In this document: positions 27,855-37,517 of the stretch, in pieces
How the letters are laid out: each line of letters begins with the position of its first letter
How positions within the stretch are numbered: position 1 is the first letter of the stretch
From: Termitidicoccus mucosus
GTDB lineage: Bacteria; Verrucomicrobiota; Verrucomicrobiia; Opitutales; Opitutaceae
Reading direction: 5' to 3'
DNA: 64,000 nt
Assembly: GCF_038725785.1 (NCBI RefSeq)
Contig: NZ_CP109796.1
Coordinates: 4,402,001-4,466,000 of the forward strand
Translations under genes and position numbers: made by a program
The notes under the pieces: generated by a model
Database searches by the model: none
Seen by the model: only the letters and a program-made list of their open reading frames with translations
Told to the model about the DNA's origin: nothing

Positions 27855-29147
27855 TCAGGCAGCTTGTGGCAGCGGGGGACTCTCGGGCGCGGGCGTGGGC
27901 GCGCTCTCTGTCTGCGACGCTGCCTTCACCTGCGGCATGGCGTGCTCCCGGCATAATGGCTGAATGTTGAAGAACGCCTCCGCCTCCTGTGGCGTGGTCA
28001 CGTTCAGGTAATGGCGGCGGATGATGCTTTCGGAATTGCCCGCCTGCAATGCCGTGTCGCCCATCGAACGGAATTTCGCCACGTGCATCGAAATAAACGT
28101 GTGCCGCAGCACGTCGTGCCCGACGCCGAACTTTTGGCGGATGCGCGTGAGTTTTTTGGCAATGCTCTTCATCTTCTCCTTGGGCGGAATGACGGGATAT
28201 TCGTCCAGCGGATAGGTTTTGAGCCACGCGGCAAGGTTCGGCTGGACGGTGACCAAGCGGCGCATGTTGACCTTGGAAACCCACGGCTCGATGGTGATGG
28301 CGTTGTTTTCCAGGCGCACGCCGGCGGCGGGTAATTTGGTGATTTCCCCGTCGGGCCGGATGCCGGCGAACAGGCACAGCGCAAAATACGGCACGAGCGC
28401 CCCGCCGTGGACGGTCTCCACGTGCGCCATGAGTTGCGCGGCGCGCTCCGCCGTCAGCGCCTCCGCGCTGCCGCGATTGTGCTCGATGCGGTTGCGCGGG
28501 ATTTTGGCCACCGGGTTGCCGCCCACCCATTCCTTGCGCACCGCATGGTTGAAAAACGCGCACAGCACGCCGCGCCGGTTGTTCTGCGTCTTCAGCGCCC
28601 CGTCGTCGCGCCGGATGTAGGCGTGCAATGCCTCCGTGCCCGCCTCCGCAAGCGTCTGCGTCGGAAAATGCCGCTGGAACTCCGTCAGCTCCAGCCGGAT
28701 GTTCCGCAACTGCCGTTTGCCTATCAACGCCTGTTGCACGTCCTCCTTGCGCGCCTTCATGTAAGTCGTGACGGCATCGGCGATTTTCAACGCGGCCTCG
28801 GGCTCGCGGTAATTGGCCAGCGCGTAGTCGAGGTAGAAGGTGAGCGGACGCCGCGCCTTCTCCAGCCGGAGAAACGCGGCCTCGGCCTCGCGTAACTGCA
28901 CCTCGGTCAAAAACGTGCTCGCGCCTCGAAGGTTGGATTGCGACTGGAGCTGGCGCAGTTCGAGCGCGGCGCGCTCTGCAATGGCGTCCTCGCGGGTCTT
29001 GAAGTTCTTGCGGATGCGCTCGCCGAGCAGCCAGCCGGCGACGCGGAATGAAATCACGCCGTTGCGATTCTTGAACGGCTTGATGGTGAAGGCGGACTTT
29101 TTTTGTTTCATCGGTAGGTTGCCGCCCTCACGTGGCAACCTATTCAT
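27855..29147 (-). CDS. Tyrosine recombinase / integrase
   Basis: A 430-residue site-specific recombinase of the tyrosine (phage integrase) family. The N-terminal part (~1-210) is the arm/core-binding region; the catalytic part follows. Visible catalytic residues are Arg in FAGIRPDGEI (~265), HDVLRHTF (the His-x-x-Arg box, ~345-352) and the Tyr nucleophile in RRHYLN (residue 380). The usual second His after Gly reads GNS, a variant I believe also occurs in other integrases. The ATG at 29147 has a GGAG Shine-Dalgarno 6 nt upstream; an internal ATG at 29111 is the alternative. Codons 2-11 contain a 9-bp inverted repeat (29115-29142). The gene lies upstream of AT2 on the same strand, and a fossil of a close relative lies upstream of AT3. 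No att site or tRNA was recognised nearby. Confidence 0.9.
   Translation of the reverse strand: MNRLPREGGNLPMKQKKSAFTIKPFKNRNGVISFRVAGWLLGERIRKNFKTREDAIAERAALELRQLQSQSNLRGASTFLTEVQLREAEAAFLRLEKARRPLTFYLDYALANYREPEAALKIADAVTTYMKARKEDVQQALIGKRQLRNIRLELTEFQRHFPTQTLAEAGTEALHAYIRRDDGALKTQNNRRGVLCAFFNHAVRKEWVGGNPVAKIPRNRIEHNRGSAEALTAERAAQLMAHVETVHGGALVPYFALCLFAGIRPDGEITKLPAAGVRLENNAITIEPWVSKVNMRRLVTVQPNLAAWLKTYPLDEYPVIPPKEKMKSIAKKLTRIRQKFGVGHDVLRHTFISMHVAKFRSMGDTALQAGNSESIIRRHYLNVTTPQEAEAFFNIQPLCREHAMPQVKAASQTESAPTPAPESPPLPQAA
29115..29142. repeat. 9-bp inverted repeat at recombinase start
   Basis: TAGGTTGCC and GGCAACCTA form a perfect 9-bp stem with a 10-nt loop, covering the first codons of the recombinase. 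It could hide the start region in mRNA or be a recombinase binding site; neither is shown. Confidence 0.6.
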
Positions 29148-29183
29148 GAAATCTCCGGCTTCCCTATGGAAATCGGCTCGTTC

Positions 29184-29270
29184 GTGCCGGCATCTTGCCG
29201 GCAGACGATGCGCAGCATCGCCGGATCGGGTCGCACGGGCGTCCCGCCCGTGCGACGGCGCTTCGCGCCG
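29184..29270. repeat. REP-like cluster of GC-rich palindromes
   Basis: Several hairpins follow each other between the recombinase and the DUF4199 gene: TGCCGGCA repeated around TCT (29185-29203), GATGC-GCA-GCATC (~29207-29219), a perfect TCGCACGGGC/GCCCGTGCGA stem with a 5-nt loop (29231-29255), and CGGCGC/GCGCCG (29256-29270). The arrangement resembles extragenic palindromic repeats. The spacer 29148-29304 shows no gene. Confidence 0.65.
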
Positions 29271-29304
29271 CCAAGGCCGGCTGGAAGCCGACGCTCCCAG
29301 TCGC

Positions 29305-29826
29305 TCACGCGGCTGGCGCGGCGGGCTTGCGTTTCAAAATCGCGGCGATGATGAGCGAACAGATCGTGCCGGAAAAAACGCGTCCGATGAACGTGGTGAC
29401 GACGATCACGGGCGGGCGGAAAAAGATGCGCGTGACGCCCTCGGCTTTTTCCATCGCGGTCTCGGTCATGCCTGCCGCCTCCCATTGCTGGCGGACGTAG
29501 ACCATCATGTAATCCGAAAAATGGGGGTTGATGAACGTGTAGTGTATAAACGAATACACCGCCGCCGCCAATCCGGCGACCAGCACGATCACGATGCCCG
29601 CGAGCAGTCCCTGCCCGTAGGTAAGCGACCGGTCGGGGCTGGCCTCGCGCACAGCCCTGACACCGAGCCAGATGACCGCCGCCGTGACGATGAACCCGAG
29701 CCAAGGCAGGATCTTCGCGCCAAGGGTGCCGATCTTGTCGGTTTCGTAACCGAGCAGGAAAAGCAGCAACTGCAACACAATCAGCGCCAGCGCGAGACCG
29801 AGGCCGTATCTGGTCTTGTTTGCCAT
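29305..29826 (-). CDS. DUF4199-family membrane protein
   Basis: A 173-residue inner-membrane protein with four hydrophobic segments: ~7-25 (LGLALALIVLQLLLFLLGY), ~38-55 (ILPWLGFIVTAAVIWLGV), ~72-98 (LLAGIVIVLVAGLAAAVYSF) and ~140-163. The LTYGQGLLAG motif and TFINPHFSDYM segment fit the DUF4199 family, whose function is unknown. It is divergent from the hydrolase gene, with starts about 160 bp apart, so the two promoters must lie between them. The C-terminus (KRKPAAPAA) is short and basic. Confidence 0.8.
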   Translation of the reverse strand: MANKTRYGLGLALALIVLQLLLFLLGYETDKIGTLGAKILPWLGFIVTAAVIWLGVRAVREASPDRSLTYGQGLLAGIVIVLVAGLAAAVYSFIHYTFINPHFSDYMMVYVRQQWEAAGMTETAMEKAEGVTRIFFRPPVIVVTTFIGRVFSGTICSLIIAAILKRKPAAPAA

Positions 29827-29983
29827 GCGCGCAACATGGAACGACTTTCAAAAAACGGCAAGGAAGTCGTTCCGCCTGCATCGGGATTTTCAGTTGCACC
29901 CCGCCCGTGCCGCCGCTCGAAAAACAGCTTTGTCGCCACGAAACCCTTCGCAAATGCTGGCGCCCTCTCACAACCCCTTCCGC

Positions 29984-30841
29984 ATGAAAATGGCCGCCGC
30001 GATTATCGTTTTCGTTTTTCTTCTGTTCATTCTCGTCGTGATGGGCGGCGGGTGCGCTTATCGCGCGTTTTATTATCCCGACGCTGTCCTCCGCGAGACG
30101 CCCGCGCAGCATGGCATGAAATTCGAGCCGGTGACATTTTCCAGCGGCGACGGCACGCGGTTGACCGGCTGGTTTCTGCCCGCGACCACCGCTGCAAACC
30201 CGCGCGAGGCGAAAGGCACCGTCATCCATTTCCACGGCAACGCGCAAAACATGACCGCGCACTGGCAGTTCGTGCGCTGGCTGCCCGCGCGCGGGTTCAA
30301 TGTGTTTGTCTTCGACTACCGCGGCTACGGCGCGTCCGCCGGCAAACCCGGGCCGAAAGGCCTCTGGCGGGACTCGCAGGCGGCGATTGACTGCGTGCGC
30401 GTCCGTCCCGATGTGGACCCGGAGCGGCTGCTCGTTTTCGGCCAGAGCCTCGGCGGGACCAACGCGCTCGCGGCAGTCGGAGGCGGCGACCGGGCGGGCA
30501 TCCGCGCCGTCGCGATCGAGGCCGCGTTTTACTCCTACACGTCCATCGCGAACGATAAGCTGCCCGGCGCCGGCTGGTTGCTCTGCAACCGTTACGGCGC
30601 GGCAAAACACATCGCTCAAATCTCGCCCATCCCGCTGCTCCTCATCCACGGCACGGCGGACTCCGTCATACCGGAAAGCCATTCCGCGCGGCTCTTCGCG
30701 AAGGCGGGCGAGCCCAAACAACTTGTCATCATCCCCGGCAGCGCGCACATCGACGCGATGACCGAGGCGCACGGCGGCGCATACCGGGACTTGCTGGTCG
30801 CGTTTTTCGAGGCGGCGCTGGCGGCGCCCGCCGCGCATTGA
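29984..30841 (+). CDS. Membrane-anchored alpha/beta hydrolase (BEM46/ABHD-like)
   Basis: A serine hydrolase anchored by one N-terminal helix (MAAAIIVFVFLLFILVVMGG). After the anchor come the strand VIHFHGNAQN (oxyanion region), FDYRGYGAS, the nucleophile elbow GQSLGG, the acid in LLIHGTADSVIP and the His in IPGSAHID. This order fits the BEM46/ABHD12-13 group of alpha/beta hydrolases. The substrate is unknown. An in-frame start at 29954 and a longer frame starting at 29816 exist; the latter would overlap the divergent DUF4199 gene and place the anchor far inside, so 29984 is preferred. No Shine-Dalgarno is visible. Confidence 0.85.
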   Translation: MKMAAAIIVFVFLLFILVVMGGGCAYRAFYYPDAVLRETPAQHGMKFEPVTFSSGDGTRLTGWFLPATTAANPREAKGTVIHFHGNAQNMTAHWQFVRWLPARGFNVFVFDYRGYGASAGKPGPKGLWRDSQAAIDCVRVRPDVDPERLLVFGQSLGGTNALAAVGGGDRAGIRAVAIEAAFYSYTSIANDKLPGAGWLLCNRYGAAKHIAQISPIPLLLIHGTADSVIPESHSARLFAKAGEPKQLVIIPGSAHIDAMTEAHGGAYRDLLVAFFEAALAAPAAH

Positions 30842-31009
30842 CGGCGCGGTGCCAGGGTGGCGAAACCCTGCCTATCTGACTGTAACATTTTGGTGGGCTG
30901 GCACGCAACCAAGACCCAAGGATAAGCGTTCCCCCGTCAAACAGCTCAACAAAAGGCCTGAGGTCTTTGGTTAACGTCCTAACCCAACAACCCCCTGCTC
31001 ACCAAATCT

Positions 31010-34000
31010 ATGAACTCCAAACGCAAGCATCATGCTCTCGCACGGATGATCGGCGGCGCATCTATCGCCACCCTCGTGGCATCATCCGTGTTTGCCCAGG
31101 CCGCCAGAAATGACGACGCTGGTTCTGTCCCCGGTAGTAGTTAGAGATCAGCAGCTTGGAGCAGTTGATGACGATGTCATCATGCTCTCGCCCTTCGAGG
31201 TGGACGCCACCCGGGAGAAGGGCTACTTCGCCGAAAACACCCTCGCGGGCAGCCGCATGAGGACCAATATAGCCGACCTCGGCGCGGCTATCACCGTCGT
31301 CACCAAACAGCAGTTGGAGGACACCGCCTCGCTCGATGTGAACGATGTCTTCCGCTACGAGCTCGGCACCGAGGGCTCCTCCACCTACACGCCTTCCGTG
31401 CTCACCTCGAAAGGCGACGGCCCGGCCGATGTCATCGCGGGGGCGTCATTCGGCACCAGCCCGGTGGCGAGCACCAACGCCACCGCCAACCGCGTGCGCG
31501 GCCTCGGCTCGCCCAGCTTCGCGCTCAATTATTACCAGGCGATTGCCCAGATTCCGTTCGATTCCTACAACGCCAACTCCGTCGAGATCAACCGGGGGGC
31601 GAATTCCATGCTCTTCGGCATGGGCAGCCCGGCGGGCATCGTCAACATGAGCATGGCGCAGGCCGAGATCGGCAAAAACAAGGCGCAGGTGCAAATCCGC
31701 ATCGACGATCGCGGCTCCGAGCGCGCCAGCCTCTCCTTCAACAAAACCCTCATCGCCGGCAAGCTCGCCATCTACGGCGCGCTTTTATACAACGACCAGC
31801 AGTTCGAGCGAAAGCCCTCCTACGATATCACCCGCCGCCAGTATGGCGCCATCACCTACAAACCCTTCAAAAGCACCAAGCTCACCGCCAGCATCGAGGG
31901 TTACAGCAACGACAACAACCGCCCGAATAACTATACGCCCATTGACGGCGTGTCGGTCTGGCGCAACGCCGGTTCTCCTTATTATGACGACGCTAGGCGG
32001 CTGATTGTCAGAAACAAGGACGGTGTGCGTGAGGAGATTCCGGTCGCCTACAGCGCCTATTCCTCCAATGCGGAGGAGGTGATCTCCTTCGTCGAGTCGA
32101 AGGGATACTCGGTCGAAAGATTATATTCCAATACTTCTTATCCCAGTTTGATGACTGGTGCGCAAATCACGAATCCGCTGGATGGAAAAAAATACAGCAT
32201 TTTCGGCGGGCTTCCTGCCGCCTACACCACCTACGGCAGCAGTCTGTATATTCCCAGCATGTCCACTTACGCCAATTCCCGGCTGCTCCAAAACATCGTC
32301 GATGGAAACCTGTCGGCGATGCAGGTGCTGACCGGATACAATCCGAGAACCGGCTGGAACGGGGCCACCGCCCTGACTGACAGCTTCACCACCACCTACG
32401 GAGAGGGGACTGCGGATAAACCTTATATTTATGACACCCCCTACGCAAATATCTACAGCCGTCTGACCACCTATGGCGGGACTGCCGACGGCTATGTGAG
32501 CAACAATAATGTGAACGGCATGTTTGCCTATACTTATCCGGGCGTGACCGACAGCTCCGTTTACGACTGGCGGCACGTCAACACGCTCCAGATGAACTAC
32601 GGACGCCAGCGGAACACCACCTACAACCTCGAGCTGGAGCAGGAAATCATCCCCGGGCTGCTTCATTTCAGCGCCGGCTGGTTTCGCCAGGACTTCGATT
32701 CAAAAACCAGCTACACCGTCGCGCAGCAAAACTCCGCCTACCTCTACGTGGACACCGACATGTATACCACCACGGGCGAACTGAATCCCAACTTTGGCAA
32801 GGCCTATCTGCAGGATTACGACCCCGACCGCTACGATCATTCCATCACCACCGATCAATATCGCGCCATGCTCGCCTTCACGCCCGACTTTACAAAGAAC
32901 AAAAACTGGACCAAGTGGCTCGGTCGCCACCAACTCCTGGGCCTGGCCTCCTACTATGATCAGGAGGAACAGACCTTGCGCCGCCGCTTGGCCTACATCG
33001 GCGGCGACGATCTGGCCACGATTCGCTATAAAAATAACACCACCACCGCCGGCTGGGCCTATCAAAGCGCCGCCACCACGATACGCCGGTATTATCTTTC
33101 CTCCGACGGCAACGGCGTGGTGAACCAGGCTTCCGGCAAAATCGGCTCACTGGATGACGATACCTACCACGCCCCCATCCAGACCTTTAATTACCAGACC
33201 GGCCAGTATGAGATCGCCGAGGCGGACATGTATTGGAACGTATTTAACGCCAACTCGGGCCGCAGCGCCCGCAAGCTTACCTCCTACAGCGGCGCATGGA
33301 CCGCCTACCTGTGGGACGACCGCGTCATCGCCACCGCCGGCGTCCGCCGCGACATCAACCGCACCCGCAACGACGCCGACTTGACCACCAATCCGGAACG
33401 CTTTGTGGATGGCATCTACCAATATTGGAAGAGGCCGTGGAACAACTGGAGCCGCCTCTCGGGCACCACCTCCACCGTGGGCGCCGTCATCCGCCCCTTC
33501 ACCGGCTGGGAGTTTATAGAAAAGCGCGCTGGCGACAGCCTGCTCTGGGAATTCGTCCGGAACCTCGGCTTCAGCTATAACAAATCCGACAACTTCGACG
33601 CCCCGACCTCCACCGCCGTTGACTTTTTCGGCACGGTCCTGCCCAAGCCCCAGGGCAAAAGCGAGGATTACGGCGTGCAGGTCTCGCTCTTCAAAGACAA
33701 GCTCTTCGCCCGCGTCACCTGGTTCGAGTCCACCAATGAAAATTCCGTTCTGGGCGGAGCCACCGCCACCGCCATCCAGCGCCTCTGGAACCATATGGAC
33801 ACCACCGCCTACCGCAGCTGGCTGAGCACCATCTACATGCTCGCCGACGGCGCCGACCCCGCCGCCCAAGCAAACGATACCACGGCGACGCAGTGGTGGC
33901 AGCCCTACGTGGAAAACGGCGCCTATAGTGATCCTGCAAAGGTGGAGGCGATGCAGAAATGGGTCGGCGAGCACTGGGTCGGAGGCAGCACGGATTACAA

Positions 34001-34916
34001 ATACTACACAAACCTCCCTGGCTCCCTCGGCGGCACCGGCTCGACCAAGGCCAAGGGCACCGAGGTGGCGATCCAATACAACCCGCTGCCCAACTGGACA
34101 CTCAAGTTTAACGCTTCCAAAAACACCTCGGTCACCAGCAATGTCCTCAAGGAACTTAAAGCATGGGAGGCCGTCCGCATGCAGGTGTGGGACGCCGCCA
34201 ATGCCAGGGCGCTGTTTGAAGAGCTTGCCGCCGCCGGCAAGTCCTCCTCCATATACACTATAGCACAGTTGACCAGTCCCGACGGCATTTCGCTATACAA
34301 TGTCACGGATCGCAAAATGGTCCTCGTCAATAACGGGGACTACAAGAGCGACTTCTGGGCCAGCCACGATTACCGCGACACAAGCGGCAACGCCACCACC
34401 GTCTCCACCACCAACGGCTATGGCTGGTACACCAACCAGGCTTATTATGACAGCGCATACACGCCCTTTAAACTTCAGGGCCTGGCCACGGAAGGGCAGG
34501 AGGTGGCTGACCAGCGAAAGTATAATTTCTCCTTCCTGACAAACTACAGCTTCGATCGCGGTTTCCTGAAGGGCTGGGCCGTCGGCGGCGCCCAACGCTA
34601 CGCCAGCAAGGCCATCATCGGCTACTACGGCAAGGCTTCCGGCAATAACAAGGACCTTTCCGACAACCCGTTGCTGGACATGATAGACGTCAGCCGTCCG
34701 ATCTATGACGATCCGGTCTGGTACACCGACCTGTGGGTTTCCTACACCTGCAAGATCTTCAACGACAAGGTGCGCATGAAGCTGCAACTCAACGTGGCGG
34801 ACGTGTTTCAGGACGGCGAGCTGCGGCCCACCGCCGTGAACTACGACGGCACGCCCTACGCCTACCGCATCGTGGACCCGCGCCAGTTTATCCTGACGGC
34901 GACGTTTGATTTCTGA
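31010..34916 (+). CDS. TonB-dependent outer-membrane receptor (signal peptide out of frame)
   Basis: A large TonB-dependent transporter. The plug domain begins VIMLSPFEVDATREKGYF and continues GSRMRTNIADLGAAITVV, and the beta-barrel ends FILTATFDF with a terminal Phe, as is usual. The main open frame (1274 codons) opens at a TTG at 31092 and has no signal peptide. From ATG 31010 another frame encodes a perfect one (ARMIGGASIATLVASSVFAQ) but stops at about 31141. A 1-nt surplus between ~31092 and 31142 would join the two frames. The receptor is therefore either a recent pseudogene or carries a sequencing error. No binding-protein or enzyme genes lie next to it to suggest a substrate. Confidence 0.85.
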
Positions 34917-35016
34917 TACCATTCCCAGTCATTTGTAGACTGATCAAGGCAGGGCGAAGCCTCCGGCTGGGATGCCCCGCCCTGCCTGAAATATAGATTC
35001 CGTTCGGAGATGGCAT
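34917..35016. repeat. Palindromic element A (degenerate), abutting receptor stop
   Basis: A core of GGCAGGGCGAAGCCTCC ... CCCGCCCTGCC is flanked by outer arms TACCATTCCCAGTCATTTG and ATTCCGTTCGGAGATGGCAT. It is the same layout as element C at 44529-44652. The left end begins directly after the TGA stop of the receptor. Confidence 0.65.
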
Positions 35017-35063
35017 GGGTCCTTCTTGCCGCGCAATAGGTAGTTGTGCGGTTAGGGTAAATA

Positions 35064-35095
35064 CAAGGCCCCCCTTTTAGGCGAGGGGGGCCTTG
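35064..35095. terminator. Bidirectional terminator between receptor and rsmG
   Basis: CAAGGCCCCCC and GGGGGGCCTTG form a perfect 11-bp stem with a 10-nt loop, followed by TTATG. It lies between two convergent genes and could serve both. Confidence 0.8.
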
Positions 35096-35180
35096 TTATG
35101 TCAGAATTAGGTTTATCAAATGGAGGGATGATCTCCGTGCCGTCCTCTTTACTTGTGTTATAATATCGAAGGACCGGCTT

Positions 35181-35837
35181 TCACCCGGCGGGCGGCCTGG
35201 CGCGGGCCAGGTCTTCGCGGCGGTAGTGGACGATGTATTTTTCCTTAAAACAACCGTCGTTTAACAATTCCTCCAACGAAAACACACGGGCCGGGGTGAT
35301 GCCGGTGGCGGCCTCCTCGTCCGCGAGGCTGCCGCCCTTCCAATATATAATGCCGTTGGCGGGCGAATGCTTTTCGCCGCGGCGGACGCGCGGGCGGACG
35401 AGTTGTATAAAAGCGGGAAGGGAGGTGACGGCGCGGCCGGTCACGAAATCGTATTCGCGGGCGAGCGCCTCGACGCGGATGGCCTTCACCTCGACGTTGC
35501 GCAGGCGCAGGCGCGCGGCGATGTCGGAGACGACGGTGATTTTTTTGCCGACGGAGTCGGCCAGCGTGAAGCGTGCTCGCGGATAAAGCGCGGCGAGGAT
35601 GAGCCCGGGGAAGCCGCCGCCCGTGCCGGCGTCGAGGAGCGTGGCGCCGTCCATGAGGCGCAGGAATTTTATCGCGGCGACGCAGGGCGCGTAGTGGTGC
35701 CATTCGAGGTTGTCGATGTCCTTGCGCGAAACGAGATTGATCTTCGCGTTCCACTCGCGGTGCAGCGCGGCCATGCGTTCGAGCAGCTCCCATTGCGCGG
35801 GGGCGAGCTCGGGGAAAAAGGGTTTCAGGCGGTGCAT
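35181..35837 (-). CDS. rsmG: 16S rRNA (guanine-527-N7)-methyltransferase RsmG
   Basis: RsmG (GidB) methylates N7 of G527 in 16S rRNA using S-adenosylmethionine. Family marks are WNAKINLVSRKDI near the N-terminus, the SAM-binding loop LLDAGTGGGFPGLILAALYP, LADSVGKKI, and VTGRAVTSLPAFIQLVRP. The length of 218 residues from ATG 35837 is normal for the family. A longer frame to 35897 would add 20 residues without family support. No Shine-Dalgarno is visible. It converges with the TonB receptor, and its upstream spacer carries a solo copy of the MITE terminal repeat described at 37244. Confidence 0.93.
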   Translation of the reverse strand: MHRLKPFFPELAPAQWELLERMAALHREWNAKINLVSRKDIDNLEWHHYAPCVAAIKFLRLMDGATLLDAGTGGGFPGLILAALYPRARFTLADSVGKKITVVSDIAARLRLRNVEVKAIRVEALAREYDFVTGRAVTSLPAFIQLVRPRVRRGEKHSPANGIIYWKGGSLADEEAATGITPARVFSLEELLNDGCFKEKYIVHYRREDLARARPPAG

Positions 35838-35888
35838 GGGAAGGGCGGGTTGTCTTTTGAATTTTCTGACCGCGGATTGGCCGGGGGC

Positions 35889-35907
35889 GCAACTCAAAGT
35901 GTTGTCC
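35889..35907. repeat. Solo copy of MITE terminal repeat
   Basis: GCAACTCAAAGTGTTGTCC closely matches the terminal inverted repeat of the 37244-37384 element (GCAACTCAAAGTGATGTCAC). No second end is visible nearby, so it looks like a remnant. Confidence 0.5.
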
Positions 35908-35987
35908 GTGTCCAGGTCACTTGTTTTTCCAATCGTTCTCGAAACATCGCGAATAACAAAGAACGGGAACGATTTTTTCGGCGGCGC

Positions 35988-37178
35988 TTACGGCAAAAAC
36001 GACAGCAGCGGCGGCGGATAGACGATGTTCGGGCTCGCGGGCAGGACCGTGGGCGCGAAGCGGGAGAGCGGGACGTTTTCGCGGACGGTGATGGTGGCGA
36101 GAACCTTCGGCACATAGAGGCGCGTCTCCGCCGGGAGCTTTTCGGCGATGTCGGCGAAGGCGGTCGCCCCGGGCGTTTTTTTCAACGCGGCGGCGACGCG
36201 GCCCTCGCCGGCGTTGTAGGCCGCGAGCGCGAGCGGCCAGGAATCGAAGCGGTCGTGCAGGCGGCGGAGCAGTTGCGCGGCGGCGCGGGCGCTTTTGCCG
36301 GGCTGGGTGCGCTCGTCGAATGGCCACGTGCGCAGGCCGAACGCCTTGGCCGTGGCGGGCATGAGCTGAAAAAGTCCGCGCGCGCCGACCGGGCTGCGCG
36401 CATCGGCGTTGAAGGACGACTCGACTTCGGCGAGCCAGACGAGTTCGGCGGGGACTTTTTCGGCGTGGAAAATGACCTTGAGCAGCGGGATGAGCTGCGC
36501 GGCGTTGAGCGGCGCGGGCCGGGCGCGAAGCCGGTCGAGCCAGATATCGTAATAGGGCACGGGCGAATGCGGCGGCAGCGGCTTGGTGGTGAACGGCAGG
36601 GCCAGCGGCCGCCATCCGCCTTCCGCAAGCGAGGGCGAGGGCAGGGCGGGCGCGGGTGTTTTTGCCGGCGGGGGTTTCGAGGCGGGCGGGCGGGCGAGCA
36701 GGGGCGGCGGACGCGGATGCGGCGGCGGCTGGTTGAGCGCCTGGCGCGCGCTTTCGATCAAGTCGAGGCGTTCGGCCAGCCAGTCGGCGTAGTCGGAGAA
36801 TTCGGGCATGAGGCGCATGCCCGCGAGCGTGCGGCTGGCCTCGGGTTCGAGCGCGGCGAGCTCCTCGAACGAGCCGGCGGAGAGGGATCGCTGCAACCCG
36901 GCGGTGAAGGCGTTCCACTCGTCCTTGGTGAGAAACTGGTAGTGCTCCTTGATCTGGTCGGGCGCGTAGTCCTCGAAAAGCTGGCTGCCGAGTTCGTAGA
37001 GCGCGTCGAAATCGGCCTGCGTGAGCGGGCGCGGCGCGGGTTTCGGCGGAGTCGTGCCGGAAGTGCCGGCGGCGGGCGCGGACGATTTGCCCGCTGCGGC
37101 ATCGGGCAGCAGCGGGCAAGGGATCGCCGCCAGCGCGACGGAGAGCAGCATGGTGAAGCGGCGTCTCATGCGCCGCAT
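35988..37178 (-). CDS. Periplasmic lytic transglycosylase (SLT domain)
   Basis: Cleaves peptidoglycan glycan strands, forming 1,6-anhydro ends. The protein has 396 residues. It starts with a basic stretch and hydrophobic segment (FTMLLSVALAAIPCPLLP), so it is exported. A Pro/Ala-rich linker (~150-190) leads to the SLT domain (~225-370): the catalytic Glu is in LAEVESSFNADARSP, followed by GARGLFQLMPATAKAFGL and LALAAYNAGEGRVAAAL. The C-terminal LPAETRLYVPKVLA motif is typical of MltD/Slt-like enzymes. No LysM domain is visible. Starts at 37169 or 37151 are also possible. Confidence 0.88.
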   Translation of the reverse strand: MRRMRRRFTMLLSVALAAIPCPLLPDAAAGKSSAPAAGTSGTTPPKPAPRPLTQADFDALYELGSQLFEDYAPDQIKEHYQFLTKDEWNAFTAGLQRSLSAGSFEELAALEPEASRTLAGMRLMPEFSDYADWLAERLDLIESARQALNQPPPHPRPPPLLARPPASKPPPAKTPAPALPSPSLAEGGWRPLALPFTTKPLPPHSPVPYYDIWLDRLRARPAPLNAAQLIPLLKVIFHAEKVPAELVWLAEVESSFNADARSPVGARGLFQLMPATAKAFGLRTWPFDERTQPGKSARAAAQLLRRLHDRFDSWPLALAAYNAGEGRVAAALKKTPGATAFADIAEKLPAETRLYVPKVLATITVRENVPLSRFAPTVLPASPNIVYPPPLLSFLP

Positions 37179-37243
37179 AGACCGGCATTTGGCAACGAGG
37201 TTGCAAGTCGGAACGTATCGGCGCCGGTCTGCGTGCGCGGCCG

Positions 37244-37384
37244 GGTGTAACTCAAAGTGGTGTCACTCCCTCTTTCTTCTTTCCTCTTTATCTTTCTCTT
37301 TCGTCAGGAACGGGCAGGGAGAAAGAGGAAAGAGAAAGAATAAAGAGGAAAGATTCCGGCGGTGACATCACTTTGAGTTGCACC
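37244..37384. mobile_element. 141-bp MITE-like palindrome with terminal inverted repeats
   Basis: The ends are 23-bp inverted repeats with two mismatches, each containing AACTCAAAGTG. The interior is a polypyrimidine arm (CTCCCTCTTTCTTCTTTCC start) facing a complementary polypurine arm, so the whole element can fold into one long hairpin. An 8-bp direct repeat GCGCGGCC lies just outside each end (37235-37242 and 37387-37394), possibly a target-site duplication. It has no coding capacity. Confidence 0.7.
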
Positions 37385-37453
37385 CGGCGCGGCCTCCAGC
37401 CCGCAAAACTCGCTCGCCTTCGCGCGCGCGGCCGGTGAATGTTTCGGGCTTCA

Positions 37454-37483
37454 TTGCCCAATCCAAGGCCTCACTCATACAAT
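37454..37483 (+). promoter_or_regulatory. Candidate galK promoter
   Basis: TTGCCC (37454-37459) and TACAAT (37478-37483) are 18 nt apart, with the -10 box about 35 nt before the galK ATG. Consensus match only. Confidence 0.4.
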
Positions 37484-37517
37484 CCGATCTCCGCAAAATC
37501 ATACGCGTCTTTCGTTT

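Larger units (their letters stand above)
37179..37517. other. Intergenic region with MITE-like element and galK promoter
   Basis: Divergent spacer between the transglycosylase and galactokinase genes. It contains the 141-bp palindromic element and a candidate galK promoter, listed separately. No further gene was seen. Confidence 0.7.

Noticed and set aside
29148-29304. tRNA or attachment site beside the recombinase
   Set aside because: The hairpins are GC palindromes of REP type; no cloverleaf with anticodon and TTC arms could be drawn.
30073-30912. Minus-strand frames overlapping the alpha/beta hydrolase
   Set aside because: The plus strand carries complete hydrolase motifs (GQSLGG, HGTAD, GSAHID); the minus frames are shadows.
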